Shown here one piece after another: positions 16,622 to 25,122 of a stretch of 64,000 nucleotides of DNA. Location: contig JACQDX010000017.1 in the NCBI GenBank assembly GCA_016200895.1, positions 62,001 through 126,000 on the forward strand, written 5' to 3'. The notes under the pieces were generated by a model. It was not told where the DNA came from. It searched no databases and worked only from the letters and a program-made list of their open reading frames with translations. Source of the DNA: Burkholderiales bacterium. GTDB taxonomy: Bacteria > Pseudomonadota > Gammaproteobacteria > Burkholderiales > Burkholderiaceae_D. Numbering within the stretch: the first letter of the stretch is position 1; every line of letters starts with the position of its first letter. Both the position numbers and the translations under genes were made by a program.

Positions 16622-17128
16622 ATGAAAGATTCTGAACATAGTCAGCCTGCTCTGTCAGAAGTCACTGGTACGTTTCATTATCAGGAATTGATTGAATCCC
16701 GTCTGGGTCAACCAATCGCCGCCGATTTGATTGAAGCTGAAGCACAAAGGCTCGCCGCCTCACCCGGCGCCAAACTGGCAGCGGGGCGCACTGCACTGGG
16801 CTGGTCAGTTGAGCAAGTTGCAGCTCAGTTAAAAATGGCACCACGCCAGATCATCGCGCTTGAAAAAGATGACTATCCCGCCCTGCCTGAGGCGGCGATA
16901 GTCAAAGGCTTCACACGCGCATATGCGAAGCTGGTCAAGCTTGATCCTGGGCCCATCCTGGCCTTGATGGCCATCGATACGGACAAAAAACGACAAGCGG
17001 CAAGCAAATCTAATAAACCCCGCCGCCCTGGCAGCCCCGCGCAAAATCAGGGTTCTGCATTGGGTATTTATATCTGCCTGTTTATTGCGGCAGCCCTGGC
17101 TTACGCCTATTTCAATTTACAGCACTAA
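16622..17128 (+). CDS. RodZ-like helix-turn-helix protein with C-terminal membrane anchor
   Basis: About 168 residues. A RodZ/HTH_25-type DNA-binding-like domain (about residues 45-110: AAGRTALGWSVEQVAAQLKM, then AAIVKGFTRAYAKLVKLDP) is followed by a basic linker and a single membrane segment (LGIYICLFIAAALAYAYF) at the extreme C-terminus. True RodZ has a periplasmic domain after the helix, absent here, so this is a short tail-anchored relative. The ATG at 16622 follows GGCAAGGG. It is divergent from tagH and convergent with the second TonB receptor. Role unknown. Confidence 0.75.
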   Translation: MKDSEHSQPALSEVTGTFHYQELIESRLGQPIAADLIEAEAQRLAASPGAKLAAGRTALGWSVEQVAAQLKMAPRQIIALEKDDYPALPEAAIVKGFTRAYAKLVKLDPGPILALMAIDTDKKRQAASKSNKPRRPGSPAQNQGSALGIYICLFIAAALAYAYFNLQH

Positions 17129-17168
17129 CCGTACCCTGCTTATCTTCAAACTATTCTTCAGGGTACGG
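17129..17168. terminator. Long hairpin between convergent genes
   Basis: CCGTACCCTG (17129-17138) pairs perfectly with CAGGGTACGG (17159-17168) across a 20-base loop. It starts immediately after the HTH gene stop and lies 16 bp before the end of the convergent TonB receptor. A T-run is lacking, so termination is an inference from position. Confidence 0.55.
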
Positions 17169-17183
17169 ATTAGCCAAGCCTGA

Positions 17184-19994
17184 TCAGAAGTTATACGAAC
17201 CGGTCATGTAGAAAGTCCTGCCCAGTGCATCGGTGTAACGGCCATCGTAACCGACCTGGTCACCATTGCCTTCTTTGAGTGACAAAGGAGGGTTGACGTT
17301 GAACAGATTGCGCACACCAACGGTGAAAGCCAGGTTTTTGCGCAATTGCGCCCGTGTCTGCCAGTCAAAGGTGGTGTAAGACGAGACATCGCGCTTGACA
17401 GTGACAAAATCACCGAAGCTGCCATTCGCATTCACTTCACGTACAGAAGCTGAGGCATCGTGATAGCCGGAGCGATAATTCATCGTCAGTGCATGGGTGA
17501 AAATATCCGAGGTTTTCAGCGTCGCCACCAATTTGCTGATGACACGGAAAGCTACCGCGTTATTTTCATCATAGCGACCAACACTGTGCACCGTCGGGCT
17601 ACCTGGAATATCAAAGTCAGACATGAGCATATAAGTACCTGTCCAGTTCAAAGCCAGCTTGCCCAAAGGCGTAGCGGTCTTGAAGCTGTGGTCCCAGTCT
17701 ATGCCGCGATAATGGGCATTCGCAATATTGTAGGAAGGCAGTGTACCGACCAGGATATTGCCACCCTGACCTGGTTCATAGAAAGTCGAGAACAGGTTTT
17801 GATAACGCTCAGGATGACCAAAGACTATTGCTTCAGGCAATTGTGCGATCTGGTTCTCCATCTTGACATCCCACAGGTCCAGGCCCAAAGACAGACTGGA
17901 TGTTGGTTCTATGCGTATACCCATGCTGGCTTGTTTGGATTCTTCCGGCTTCAGACCGTTTTCACCCGTCAGGCGATTACCGCCAGTCAGCACATCATAC
18001 TGGGTAGATCCCATGCAATTCACAGCACGCGGATCAGGTGACTTCACCGGACAAGGATAAGTACCGCCTGTATTGCCGCTATGTGTCAGTGGGGAAGTGA
18101 TATCGCTCATGCTGGCCATCTTGAAACCCGTGCCATACGAAGCACGCAACAAGAGATTATCAAATGCGCGGTAAGCGGCAGACAATTTGTAAGTCAGCTT
18201 GTCAGCCTTGTTACCCTGCGTGGCAGATGCGATGGGCTTACCCTGTTCATCAAAATTGGCAGTATTGGTGACGGCGCTGTAGTCATCGTAACGCAGTGCA
18301 GCCGTGACGTCGAATTGCTTGCTGAAAGGCAGCAAGAGCTCAGCAAAACTACCCCAGTTTTTACGACTGGCAGCAATCGGCAAATCGCCGGGTGAATCAC
18401 CCAAAGGTGCATCGGTATAATTTGGTTGCAGCGCATTGGTGCCCATGCCTATAGGCGTAGCAAAGTAATCGTAACGCTGCTTGCTGAAATCTACGCCCAG
18501 GCCCAGTTGCGATTTACCGCTACCGATGGCAAACAATTCGCGTGAACCTCGCAGGCTCAATACATCCAGCGTACTCTTGGAGCTAGACCAGTTTTCATGC
18601 AAGACTGCCGGTGCCAGAATCGCAGCAGAAGAACCTGCAGATGCAAATGGATCGTATTTACCACTATCGACTATCGCATAAAACTTATCCTTGCTCAAAA
18701 AGCCACCAGCGAAATCGCGGATGCGTTTGGAGATGGAATGTGTGTACGACAGATTGTAATCAAAACCAAAGGCATTGCCTTCTGCACCCAGCACCAGATG
18801 TTGTGCCTCGGTTGTGTAAGCAGTATTGCGGCCACCGGCATCAGAGATACGCAGGCGCATTCTGGCGGAATCAAGATCTGCAGGATTAACACCCAGACCA
18901 GCCAGGTAAGGCGTTACATATTTGGCGAACAACGGGCTGTCCAGTCCCAGACTCAAGGGTTGCGCTGCTGGCGCATAACGGCCGGTTTGCTTGAAGTTGG
19001 AAACGACTGCTTCAGCAAAAATAGTGGCATCGCTATTGAGTTTGTAATTCAATGATGAAAACAGACTGTCACGTTTTGATTCAGGGATCAATTGCACTGT
19101 CGATGCATAATCGTAGCGGCAGCGGCTTTCTACCTGGAAGGTATTAGGACCGCAAGATTTGTCTTTCAAGTAATTGGGTGAGAACAGGATAGGGTCTGCA
19201 CCATTCTTGAAATTCAGCTGCGCTATCGATGGACTTGAATTGTCTGACAAAAACCAGGTCGCATAGTTTTTTCCATTGGCAGAAAATCTTCTGACACCGG
19301 TATCAGCAAACGAGCGCTGATTAGCATTGAGCATGCTTTGCTCGTCATGGCTATACGACAGCAATACGTTATATCCATCTTTATCCAGATCGCCAAAGCC
19401 TTTGGAAATACCCAGGCGATACGATTTGCCGCCCGATTCCTGTGGATGGGTATAACTGAAATCAACAGCCGCATCAGTCTGATTCTTACGCAAGATAAAA
19501 TTGACGACACCGGCAATCGCGTCTGAACCATACAGTGTCGATGCACCATCCGTCAGTATCTCTACGCGCTCAACCGCAGACAAGGGAATGCTGGCCAGGT
19601 TGACGGTACTGCCTGCGCCATATGAAGCCAGTCTGTGACCATTCAACAAGACCAGGGTATATGCCGCACCGATATTATGGATAGAGGCAGTCTGCAAGCC
19701 ACCGCCGCCGCCATTGATGGTCTGATTAGCCGTGCTGAACCCTTGCATGCTGGGTAAAGCAGCGATCAAACTTTCCACATTGGTCGCGCCGCTTTTTTCG
19801 ATGTCAGAACGCGACAGCGTTTGCACCGGCAAGGCAGTTTCCTGATTAATACGCTTGATGGACGAACCAGTCACTTCCACACGCTGCATCGGTGCAGTCG
19901 TGTCTTGCGCCTGGCTAGCACCTGCCACGATACTCAAACCTAGTCCACTGGCGAACATCAGTCTCAGCGAATGGGATAATACTTTTTCTTTCAT
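17184..19994 (-). CDS. TonB-dependent outer-membrane receptor
   Basis: About 936 residues: a signal peptide (ASGLGLSIVAGASQAQ), a plug starting VEVTGSSIKRINQETALPVQ with NGHRLASYG and DGASTLYGSDAIAGVVNFIL, then a beta barrel ending YMTGSYNF with terminal Phe. ATG 19994 is selected since GGAG lies 8 nt upstream and the signal peptide then follows directly; upstream in-frame codons add an implausible non-secretory leader. It belongs to the same SxIKR-type class as the receptor at 7006. It is divergent from the hydroxyproline/peptidase/POT operon, suggesting shared substrates. Confidence 0.9.
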   Translation of the reverse strand: MKEKVLSHSLRLMFASGLGLSIVAGASQAQDTTAPMQRVEVTGSSIKRINQETALPVQTLSRSDIEKSGATNVESLIAALPSMQGFSTANQTINGGGGGLQTASIHNIGAAYTLVLLNGHRLASYGAGSTVNLASIPLSAVERVEILTDGASTLYGSDAIAGVVNFILRKNQTDAAVDFSYTHPQESGGKSYRLGISKGFGDLDKDGYNVLLSYSHDEQSMLNANQRSFADTGVRRFSANGKNYATWFLSDNSSPSIAQLNFKNGADPILFSPNYLKDKSCGPNTFQVESRCRYDYASTVQLIPESKRDSLFSSLNYKLNSDATIFAEAVVSNFKQTGRYAPAAQPLSLGLDSPLFAKYVTPYLAGLGVNPADLDSARMRLRISDAGGRNTAYTTEAQHLVLGAEGNAFGFDYNLSYTHSISKRIRDFAGGFLSKDKFYAIVDSGKYDPFASAGSSAAILAPAVLHENWSSSKSTLDVLSLRGSRELFAIGSGKSQLGLGVDFSKQRYDYFATPIGMGTNALQPNYTDAPLGDSPGDLPIAASRKNWGSFAELLLPFSKQFDVTAALRYDDYSAVTNTANFDEQGKPIASATQGNKADKLTYKLSAAYRAFDNLLLRASYGTGFKMASMSDITSPLTHSGNTGGTYPCPVKSPDPRAVNCMGSTQYDVLTGGNRLTGENGLKPEESKQASMGIRIEPTSSLSLGLDLWDVKMENQIAQLPEAIVFGHPERYQNLFSTFYEPGQGGNILVGTLPSYNIANAHYRGIDWDHSFKTATPLGKLALNWTGTYMLMSDFDIPGSPTVHSVGRYDENNAVAFRVISKLVATLKTSDIFTHALTMNYRSGYHDASASVREVNANGSFGDFVTVKRDVSSYTTFDWQTRAQLRKNLAFTVGVRNLFNVNPPLSLKEGNGDQVGYDGRYTDALGRTFYMTGSYNF

Positions 19995-20487
19995 TTTGTC
20001 TGCTCCGGATCTGGATAATATTTCTTGATTTTCGTGCTTGCTGATTTGGGTATTTCCTGGAATGTGAAGCTTGCCCGCGGTTTGTTTCTGCGCACCATCC
20101 ACAAAGTCTGTTTTGCTTTTTCCTAATCCATTTTGTGGATTAGCTGGGGCAAAGCAAGAACTGCCTGGATTACAAACTGTGTACATATTCAGAGGCGACA
20201 TCTTTTCCTGCCTGTTGACGAAGCCAGCGTTGCTGCCCTGCCAGAACCCACTGACATTTCTTCACTACTTTCCAATGAATAACTCATGTCATTTTTTAAT
20301 ATATCATAAATATATTTTAAATATACATAAACATTTTCGGAAATATTTGCGGAAATATTAAGCAGATAAAAATAGTTTTTTGCTGTGCCAATTTCCATGC
20401 AAGAGCACAGGCAAAACGTCAAGACAGGCGTACTGATGCACTCTAAGCTGACGCCTCCAAAGTAGAATTTTGAGCAGGAGCATGACC
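19995..20487. promoter_or_regulatory. Divergent promoter region with shared AT-rich motif
   Basis: A 493-bp gap between the TonB receptor and the hydroxyproline dehydratase gene. Around 20285-20360 it is strongly AT-rich with TAAATATATTTTA at 20307-20319, almost the palindrome seen at 6701-6712 before the other TonB receptor. A repeated GGAAATATTTGCGGAAATATT lies just beyond. The rest shows no gene. Confidence 0.45.
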
Positions 20488-21540
20488 ATGTCGAGTGCAA
20501 ACCAAGCCATGGCCTTTTCGAGTTGGCGACCATCGTCTGATATCTTGCAGATCAGCAGTCTGGATTGCCACACCGGCGGCGAGCCTTTGCGCATCATCAC
20601 GGCTGGTTTTCCGGTTTTGCCGGGCAAACGCATTCTCGACAAGCGTGAATATTGCCAGGCACATTACGATCATTTGCGTACAGCATTGATGTTTGAACCG
20701 CGTGGTCATGCCGATATGTATGGCTGCCTCATCGTCGCGGCAGAACGAGCAGACAGTGATTTCGGCGCGCTGTTCTTGCACAATGAAGGCTATAGCACCA
20801 TGTGCGGTCATGCCATCATTGCCCTCGCCCGTGTGGCACTGGAAGCCGGTGTGGTTGCCTGCACCGGTCCCATGACTACCATCAAAATAGATGTGCCAGC
20901 CGGACAGATCACTGCCTATGCCGAAATGACTCGCGGCAAAGTTACCCGCACCTATTTTGACAATGTACCTTCCTTTGTCGCAGCGCTGGATGTAGCAGTT
21001 GATGTACCTGAGCTGGGCAAGGTGAATGTCACACTGGCTTATGGTGGTGCTTATTACGCCTACGTTGATGCGCCCAGCCTGGGGCTGTCACTGGCTGCTG
21101 ACAATCACCGACAAATCATCGCCATGGGGCGCAGCATCAAGGCTGCGGTGCAGGCACAAATACCGATACATCATCCCTTTGATGATGAGCTCAGCTTTTT
21201 GTATGGCTGCATCTTTTCTGCGCCATCCACCGCGCCGGGTGTGCATAGCCGCAATGTCTGCATCTTTGCCGATGGCGAGCTGGACCGCAGCCCGACTGGC
21301 AGCGGCGTATCCGGTCAGGCTGCCATCCTGCATGCGCGTGGAGCGTTGCGGGTGGGAGAGAACATCATCATAGAAAGCATACTCGGCAGTCAGTTCAAGG
21401 TAGCCGCCTATCATCCGCAAAGCTATGGTTTTCATAGCGCCATCATCCCGCGTGTGGAGGGTAGTGCTCACGTGACAGGACGCAGCACTTTTTATCTGGA
21501 CCCGCAAGATCCCCTGATACAAGGATTCATATTCCGATGA
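20488..21540 (+). CDS. Proline racemase family; probable trans-3-hydroxy-L-proline dehydratase
   Basis: A 350-residue cytoplasmic enzyme of the proline racemase fold. The first catalytic Cys is present (Cys106 in STMCGHAII), but the position of the second, normally Cys in proline racemase and 4-hydroxyproline epimerase, is Thr270 in DRSPTGSGVSG. A Cys/Thr pair is the known signature of trans-3-hydroxy-L-proline dehydratase, which gives 1-pyrroline-2-carboxylate. Trans-3-hydroxyproline is a collagen constituent. ATG 20488 has GGAG 7 nt upstream and is preferred over ATG 20482. The stop overlaps the next start (ATGA), so translation with the prolidase is coupled. Confidence 0.87.
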   Translation: MSSANQAMAFSSWRPSSDILQISSLDCHTGGEPLRIITAGFPVLPGKRILDKREYCQAHYDHLRTALMFEPRGHADMYGCLIVAAERADSDFGALFLHNEGYSTMCGHAIIALARVALEAGVVACTGPMTTIKIDVPAGQITAYAEMTRGKVTRTYFDNVPSFVAALDVAVDVPELGKVNVTLAYGGAYYAYVDAPSLGLSLAADNHRQIIAMGRSIKAAVQAQIPIHHPFDDELSFLYGCIFSAPSTAPGVHSRNVCIFADGELDRSPTGSGVSGQAAILHARGALRVGENIIIESILGSQFKVAAYHPQSYGFHSAIIPRVEGSAHVTGRSTFYLDPQDPLIQGFIFR

Positions 21541-22628
21541 AACCTGACTTTGAACAAAGGCTGAGTAAACTACGTCAGCGCATGAGCGCGGAAGGGAAGC
21601 AAGCCTTACTGGTTTTCTCGCTCGACAATCTGCGCTATCTCGCTAATTATTCTGGTGAAGCGGCATACGGCATAGTCACGATGGATCAGCTCTTTTTGAT
21701 TACTGATTATCGTTTTATCGAACAGGCAGAAGAAGAATGCTTTGATTGTCAGATCATATGTCGCAACCGAGATCAGCAAAGCCTGGGACAGGCTATACGG
21801 CAGGTGCTGGATGAAAAGCATATTACCAGTCTGTTGTTTGAAGCAGGACATATCACTCTACAGACATGGTCAGGCATAGCGCCAGAGTTGGCAGGCATTG
21901 CATGTACGGCCAGTTCGGGCGTAGTCGAGGAATTGCGCAAAATCAAGGACGCATGGGAGATAGCGCAAATCCGCAAAGCGGCGGCGATTGCAGACCAGGC
22001 CTTGCATGACTGCATGCCCCTGCTCTGCATAGGCGTCAGCGAACGCGACTTTGCACTTGAGCTTGAATACCGCATGCAAAAACTGGGTTCTGAAGGTTTG
22101 TCCTTCCCCAGCATAGTCGGTTTTGGTCCACGTTCAGCCCTGCCACATTGCATACCATCTGCCGAAACCTTGAGCGAGGGCGACCTTATTGTCGTTGATT
22201 TTGGTGCTGTGGTGAATGGCTATCGCTCGGACATGACGCGCAGCTTTGTCGCTGGCAAGGCCAATACGCAACAAAGAAATATCTACCACGTCGTGCAGCA
22301 GGCACAGCAGGCGGCACTGGATAGCCTGCATGCCGGTCAGTTAGCCACCATCACCAGCTCTGCAGCCAGCAAAGTAATTCAAACCTCGGAATTTGCCGCC
22401 TATACCAGCACTGGGCTGGGCCATGGAGTAGGCATTCAATTACATGAACAACCTTTCATCAGTCCGGTCTGTCAGGACATCTTCCAAGCAAACTATGTCG
22501 TCACCATAGAACCCGGCATCTATATCCCCGGTTATGGCGGTGTACGTATAGAAGATGATGTCGTCGTACTCGCTGATGGCTATAGCTTCATCAGCCAAGC
22601 GCCCAAGATCTTTGAGCTGGAAATTTAA
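21537..22628 (+). CDS. M24 family Xaa-Pro dipeptidase/aminopeptidase
   Basis: A 363-residue enzyme with a creatinase-like N-terminal domain and pita-bread catalytic domain. Metal-ligand motifs are VVDFGAVVNG, RSDMTRSF, GHGVGIQLHE, TIEPGIY and RIEDDVV. It overlaps the preceding dehydratase gene by 4 nt and is followed after 9 nt by the POT transporter, forming a three-gene operon. The likely job is release of proline or hydroxyproline from imported peptides. It is only distantly similar to the M24 enzyme at 10509, so the two are not a recent duplication. Confidence 0.9.
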   Translation: MKPDFEQRLSKLRQRMSAEGKQALLVFSLDNLRYLANYSGEAAYGIVTMDQLFLITDYRFIEQAEEECFDCQIICRNRDQQSLGQAIRQVLDEKHITSLLFEAGHITLQTWSGIAPELAGIACTASSGVVEELRKIKDAWEIAQIRKAAAIADQALHDCMPLLCIGVSERDFALELEYRMQKLGSEGLSFPSIVGFGPRSALPHCIPSAETLSEGDLIVVDFGAVVNGYRSDMTRSFVAGKANTQQRNIYHVVQQAQQAALDSLHAGQLATITSSAASKVIQTSEFAAYTSTGLGHGVGIQLHEQPFISPVCQDIFQANYVVTIEPGIYIPGYGGVRIEDDVVVLADGYSFISQAPKIFELEI

Positions 22629-22637
22629 AAACTACTT

Positions 22638-24365
22638 ATGTCCACTACCCCACTCTCTTCGGGCCGCAGTCCTTTCCATAAAAATTTCTATGTCGCAAAT
22701 AGCATGGAAATTTTTGAACGCCTGGCCTGGTATGGTTTCTTTACCCTGTCTTCGTTATATATGACCAGCCCGGTATCGCAAGGTGGTCTGGGTTTGAATG
22801 ACCAGGAGCGCGGTTTCTTGCAAGGCATGATCCCCTTCCTGCTATACCTGCTGCCGGTGATTACCGGTGCGCTGGCTGACCGCTATGGTTACCGGCGCAT
22901 GTTCCTGATTGCGTTTTGCATCATGTGCCCGGCTTATTTCCTGCTAGGGCAGGTTCATGGTTTCTGGAGTTTTTGCGCAGCCTTCCTGGCTGTAGCTATC
23001 GGTGCTGCCTGCTTCAAACCAGTGGTGGTTGGCACCATAGGACGTACGACAGATGACAGCAATCGCGGGCTTGGTTTTGGCGTGTTTTATACCATGGTAA
23101 ATGTCGGCGGTTTCCTGGGGCCGCTGGTGGCTGGCTATGTGCGTGCCATCAGTTGGGACATGGTGTTTCTGATGTCCTCGTTCTGGATCTTGCTGAACTT
23201 CATACCGGCGATTTTCCTGTACAAGGATGGTGACCATCAAGAAGCTGGCACCGACCAGCGCGGCTTGCGTCAGGTCTTGCTGGAAACCCAGGAAGTACTG
23301 GGCAATGGCAGGCTGGCCTTGCTGGTAGTACCAGCCATCATAGGCATCATGATCGCAGCCAAGGGCGGTATCAGCTATGCGCAATATTTCATGGCGATGG
23401 CGGGCTGGCTAGGCATAAACCTGCTCTGGAGCACTCTGAACAAATCAGGCCGTCAGCAACATTGGTACCAGCAAGGCATACGCATAGGGAATGCGCAATT
23501 TGTTATTTACCTGCTCATCATGACAGGCTTCTGGACTATCTATAACCAGCTCTTTATCACCCTGCCATTGTATATACGTGACTTTGTCGACACCACCGAC
23601 CTGGTTCTGCTGATAGGTAAATTCAGTCCCTCTGCCCTGAATTTTTTGGCTGCAGTGAATATAGAACAATTGACGACGGTTTTGCCAGGCCTGGCCGCAA
23701 AAATTGGCGCTTACAGCGATACCCAGATGCTGGAACAATTACGCCTGGAACTGGTGAACTACAAAGTCATGCCGCCTCTGGAACAATTACAATCTGGCTT
23801 GCAGGCGCTGCACGCAGGCAAGATCAGTGCCGCGCAACTGGCGGCGGACTGGAGCCAGGCTTACCGCCAGGTCAATCCTGAATACATCGTCAATCTGGAT
23901 TTTGGTGCTGTCGTACTCTTGCAAATCGCCATCAGCACGTATGTACAACGCTGGAAAGCTCTGCCGGTCCTGGTAATGGGAACACTGGTATTGAGCCTCA
24001 GCCTGTGGATGGCGGGACTGTCAAATGCTTTGCTGTTTGGCGGTGTCAGCATTTGTATGGCAGTGTTTGTATTTGCTCTGGGTGAGATGATCGCCTCACC
24101 CAAGAGTCAGGAGTATGTGGCAGCCATTGCACCCAAAAGAAAAACCGCCATGTTCATGGGCTATTACTTTGTCTCCATGGCTCTCGGCAATTTGTTTGCC
24201 GGACTTTTGTCTGGCTGGTCATATACCGTGCTAGCGCGGCAGATGCATCAACCTATGTTGATGTGGAGTTTGTTTGGGGGGATAGGGCTTATTACTTCTG
24301 TTGCCTTGCTGGTGTTTAATTTGCGGCTGAAGAAGGCTGTGCAGGGTTTTGCTGTGGCGGCCTAA
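22638..24365 (+). CDS. POT/PTR2 family proton-dependent peptide transporter
   Basis: A 575-residue inner-membrane protein with many hydrophobic segments and the POT N-terminal motif ExxFER in NSMEIFERLAWYGFF. ALADRYGYRRMF resembles the MFS loop 2-3 motif. An unusually long soluble insertion in the middle (about 330-420, NIEQLTTVLPGLAAKIGAY...) interrupts the membrane helices. The family imports di- and tripeptides with protons. Position after the prolidase suggests uptake of Pro- or Hyp-containing peptides. A 9-nt gap from the prolidase gene supports co-transcription. Confidence 0.88.
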   Translation: MSTTPLSSGRSPFHKNFYVANSMEIFERLAWYGFFTLSSLYMTSPVSQGGLGLNDQERGFLQGMIPFLLYLLPVITGALADRYGYRRMFLIAFCIMCPAYFLLGQVHGFWSFCAAFLAVAIGAACFKPVVVGTIGRTTDDSNRGLGFGVFYTMVNVGGFLGPLVAGYVRAISWDMVFLMSSFWILLNFIPAIFLYKDGDHQEAGTDQRGLRQVLLETQEVLGNGRLALLVVPAIIGIMIAAKGGISYAQYFMAMAGWLGINLLWSTLNKSGRQQHWYQQGIRIGNAQFVIYLLIMTGFWTIYNQLFITLPLYIRDFVDTTDLVLLIGKFSPSALNFLAAVNIEQLTTVLPGLAAKIGAYSDTQMLEQLRLELVNYKVMPPLEQLQSGLQALHAGKISAAQLAADWSQAYRQVNPEYIVNLDFGAVVLLQIAISTYVQRWKALPVLVMGTLVLSLSLWMAGLSNALLFGGVSICMAVFVFALGEMIASPKSQEYVAAIAPKRKTAMFMGYYFVSMALGNLFAGLLSGWSYTVLARQMHQPMLMWSLFGGIGLITSVALLVFNLRLKKAVQGFAVAA

Positions 24366-24390
24366 AAAAAACGGCATGCAAATTTGAAGC

Positions 24391-24492
24391 GTAGGTTGGG
24401 CTACGGGGTATCAGCCCAACACTGGGTCTTTGATAAACGAATACGTTATTGTAACGCCGAGTGTTGGGCTGGTAAACCGTAGCCCAACCTAC
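24391..24492. repeat. Intergenic inverted-repeat element, 33-bp arms
   Basis: The left arm (24391-24423, GTAGGTTGGGCTACGGGG...) and right arm (24460-24492, ending CGTAGCCCAACCTAC) are inverted copies with about 30 of 33 positions matching, separated by 36 bp. A further partial copy (CAACCTACG) follows at 24503. GTAGGTTGGG-type inverted repeats are common between genes in many proteobacteria. Here it lies between convergent genes and may also act as a terminator. Confidence 0.8.
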
Positions 24493-24519
24493 GACGTAAA
24501 CTCAACCTACGAAACTAAA

Positions 24520-25029
24520 TTAACGCAAACCCATAAAATCTTTTTTACCAATTTCCACACCATTATGACGGAACAGAGCATACGCCGTCGTTACATGGAA
24601 AAAGAACTGTGGCAGACCATAGTTCAACAAATAAGCCTGGCCCGAGAAAGTCTGTTCCTTTGGAGTACCTGGACGCAAGACGATATTGCGGGTTTCGCTG
24701 CCTTCAAATTTGGATTCATCCAGCGTCGCAATGAAAGCCTTGGTTTTGGCAATGCGTTCTTGCAGCTCTGCAAAAGTCTGTTCATTGTCTTCGTAAGCTG
24801 GCAACTCAACTTGTGCCAAACGGCCGGTTACGCCTTTGGCAAAATCAGCAGCGATCTGTACCTGGCGTGTCAGCGCCAGCATGTCAGGGAACAAACGTGC
24901 CTGCAAGAAATTTTCTGCCGGGATATTCTTGGCTGTCGCATGCGCTTCAGCTTTTTTCAGGACATCGCTGAGGCTATCAAGCATCTGGTTAAACACGGGA
25001 ACAGAGGCAGCGTACATGGAAATAGACAT
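24520..25029 (-). CDS. DUF1993 family protein
   Basis: A 169-residue cytoplasmic protein beginning MSISMYAASVPVFNQMLDSL and ending KKDFMGLR. Its helical pattern and the segments LFPDMLALTRQVQIAADFAK and NYGLPQFFFHVTTAYALFRHNGVEIG match the DUF1993 family, related to DinB-like four-helix proteins. No catalytic assignment is known. AGGAG lies close upstream of the ATG. It stands alone between the repeat element and the histidine kinase. Confidence 0.85.
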   Translation of the reverse strand: MSISMYAASVPVFNQMLDSLSDVLKKAEAHATAKNIPAENFLQARLFPDMLALTRQVQIAADFAKGVTGRLAQVELPAYEDNEQTFAELQERIAKTKAFIATLDESKFEGSETRNIVLRPGTPKEQTFSGQAYLLNYGLPQFFFHVTTAYALFRHNGVEIGKKDFMGLR

Positions 25030-25122
25030 GGAAATCTCCTAAATAATTGGCAGAATGCGCCGAATGGAGCTGCATTATAGGACTTATAGAAGATTTGCGT
25101 ATGAGGCTAGAAGTTTTCTGAA

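Noticed and set aside
19995-20201. N-terminal extension of the second TonB receptor
   Set aside because: The extra 69 residues would precede a good signal peptide, and the ATG at 19994 has a well-placed GGAG.
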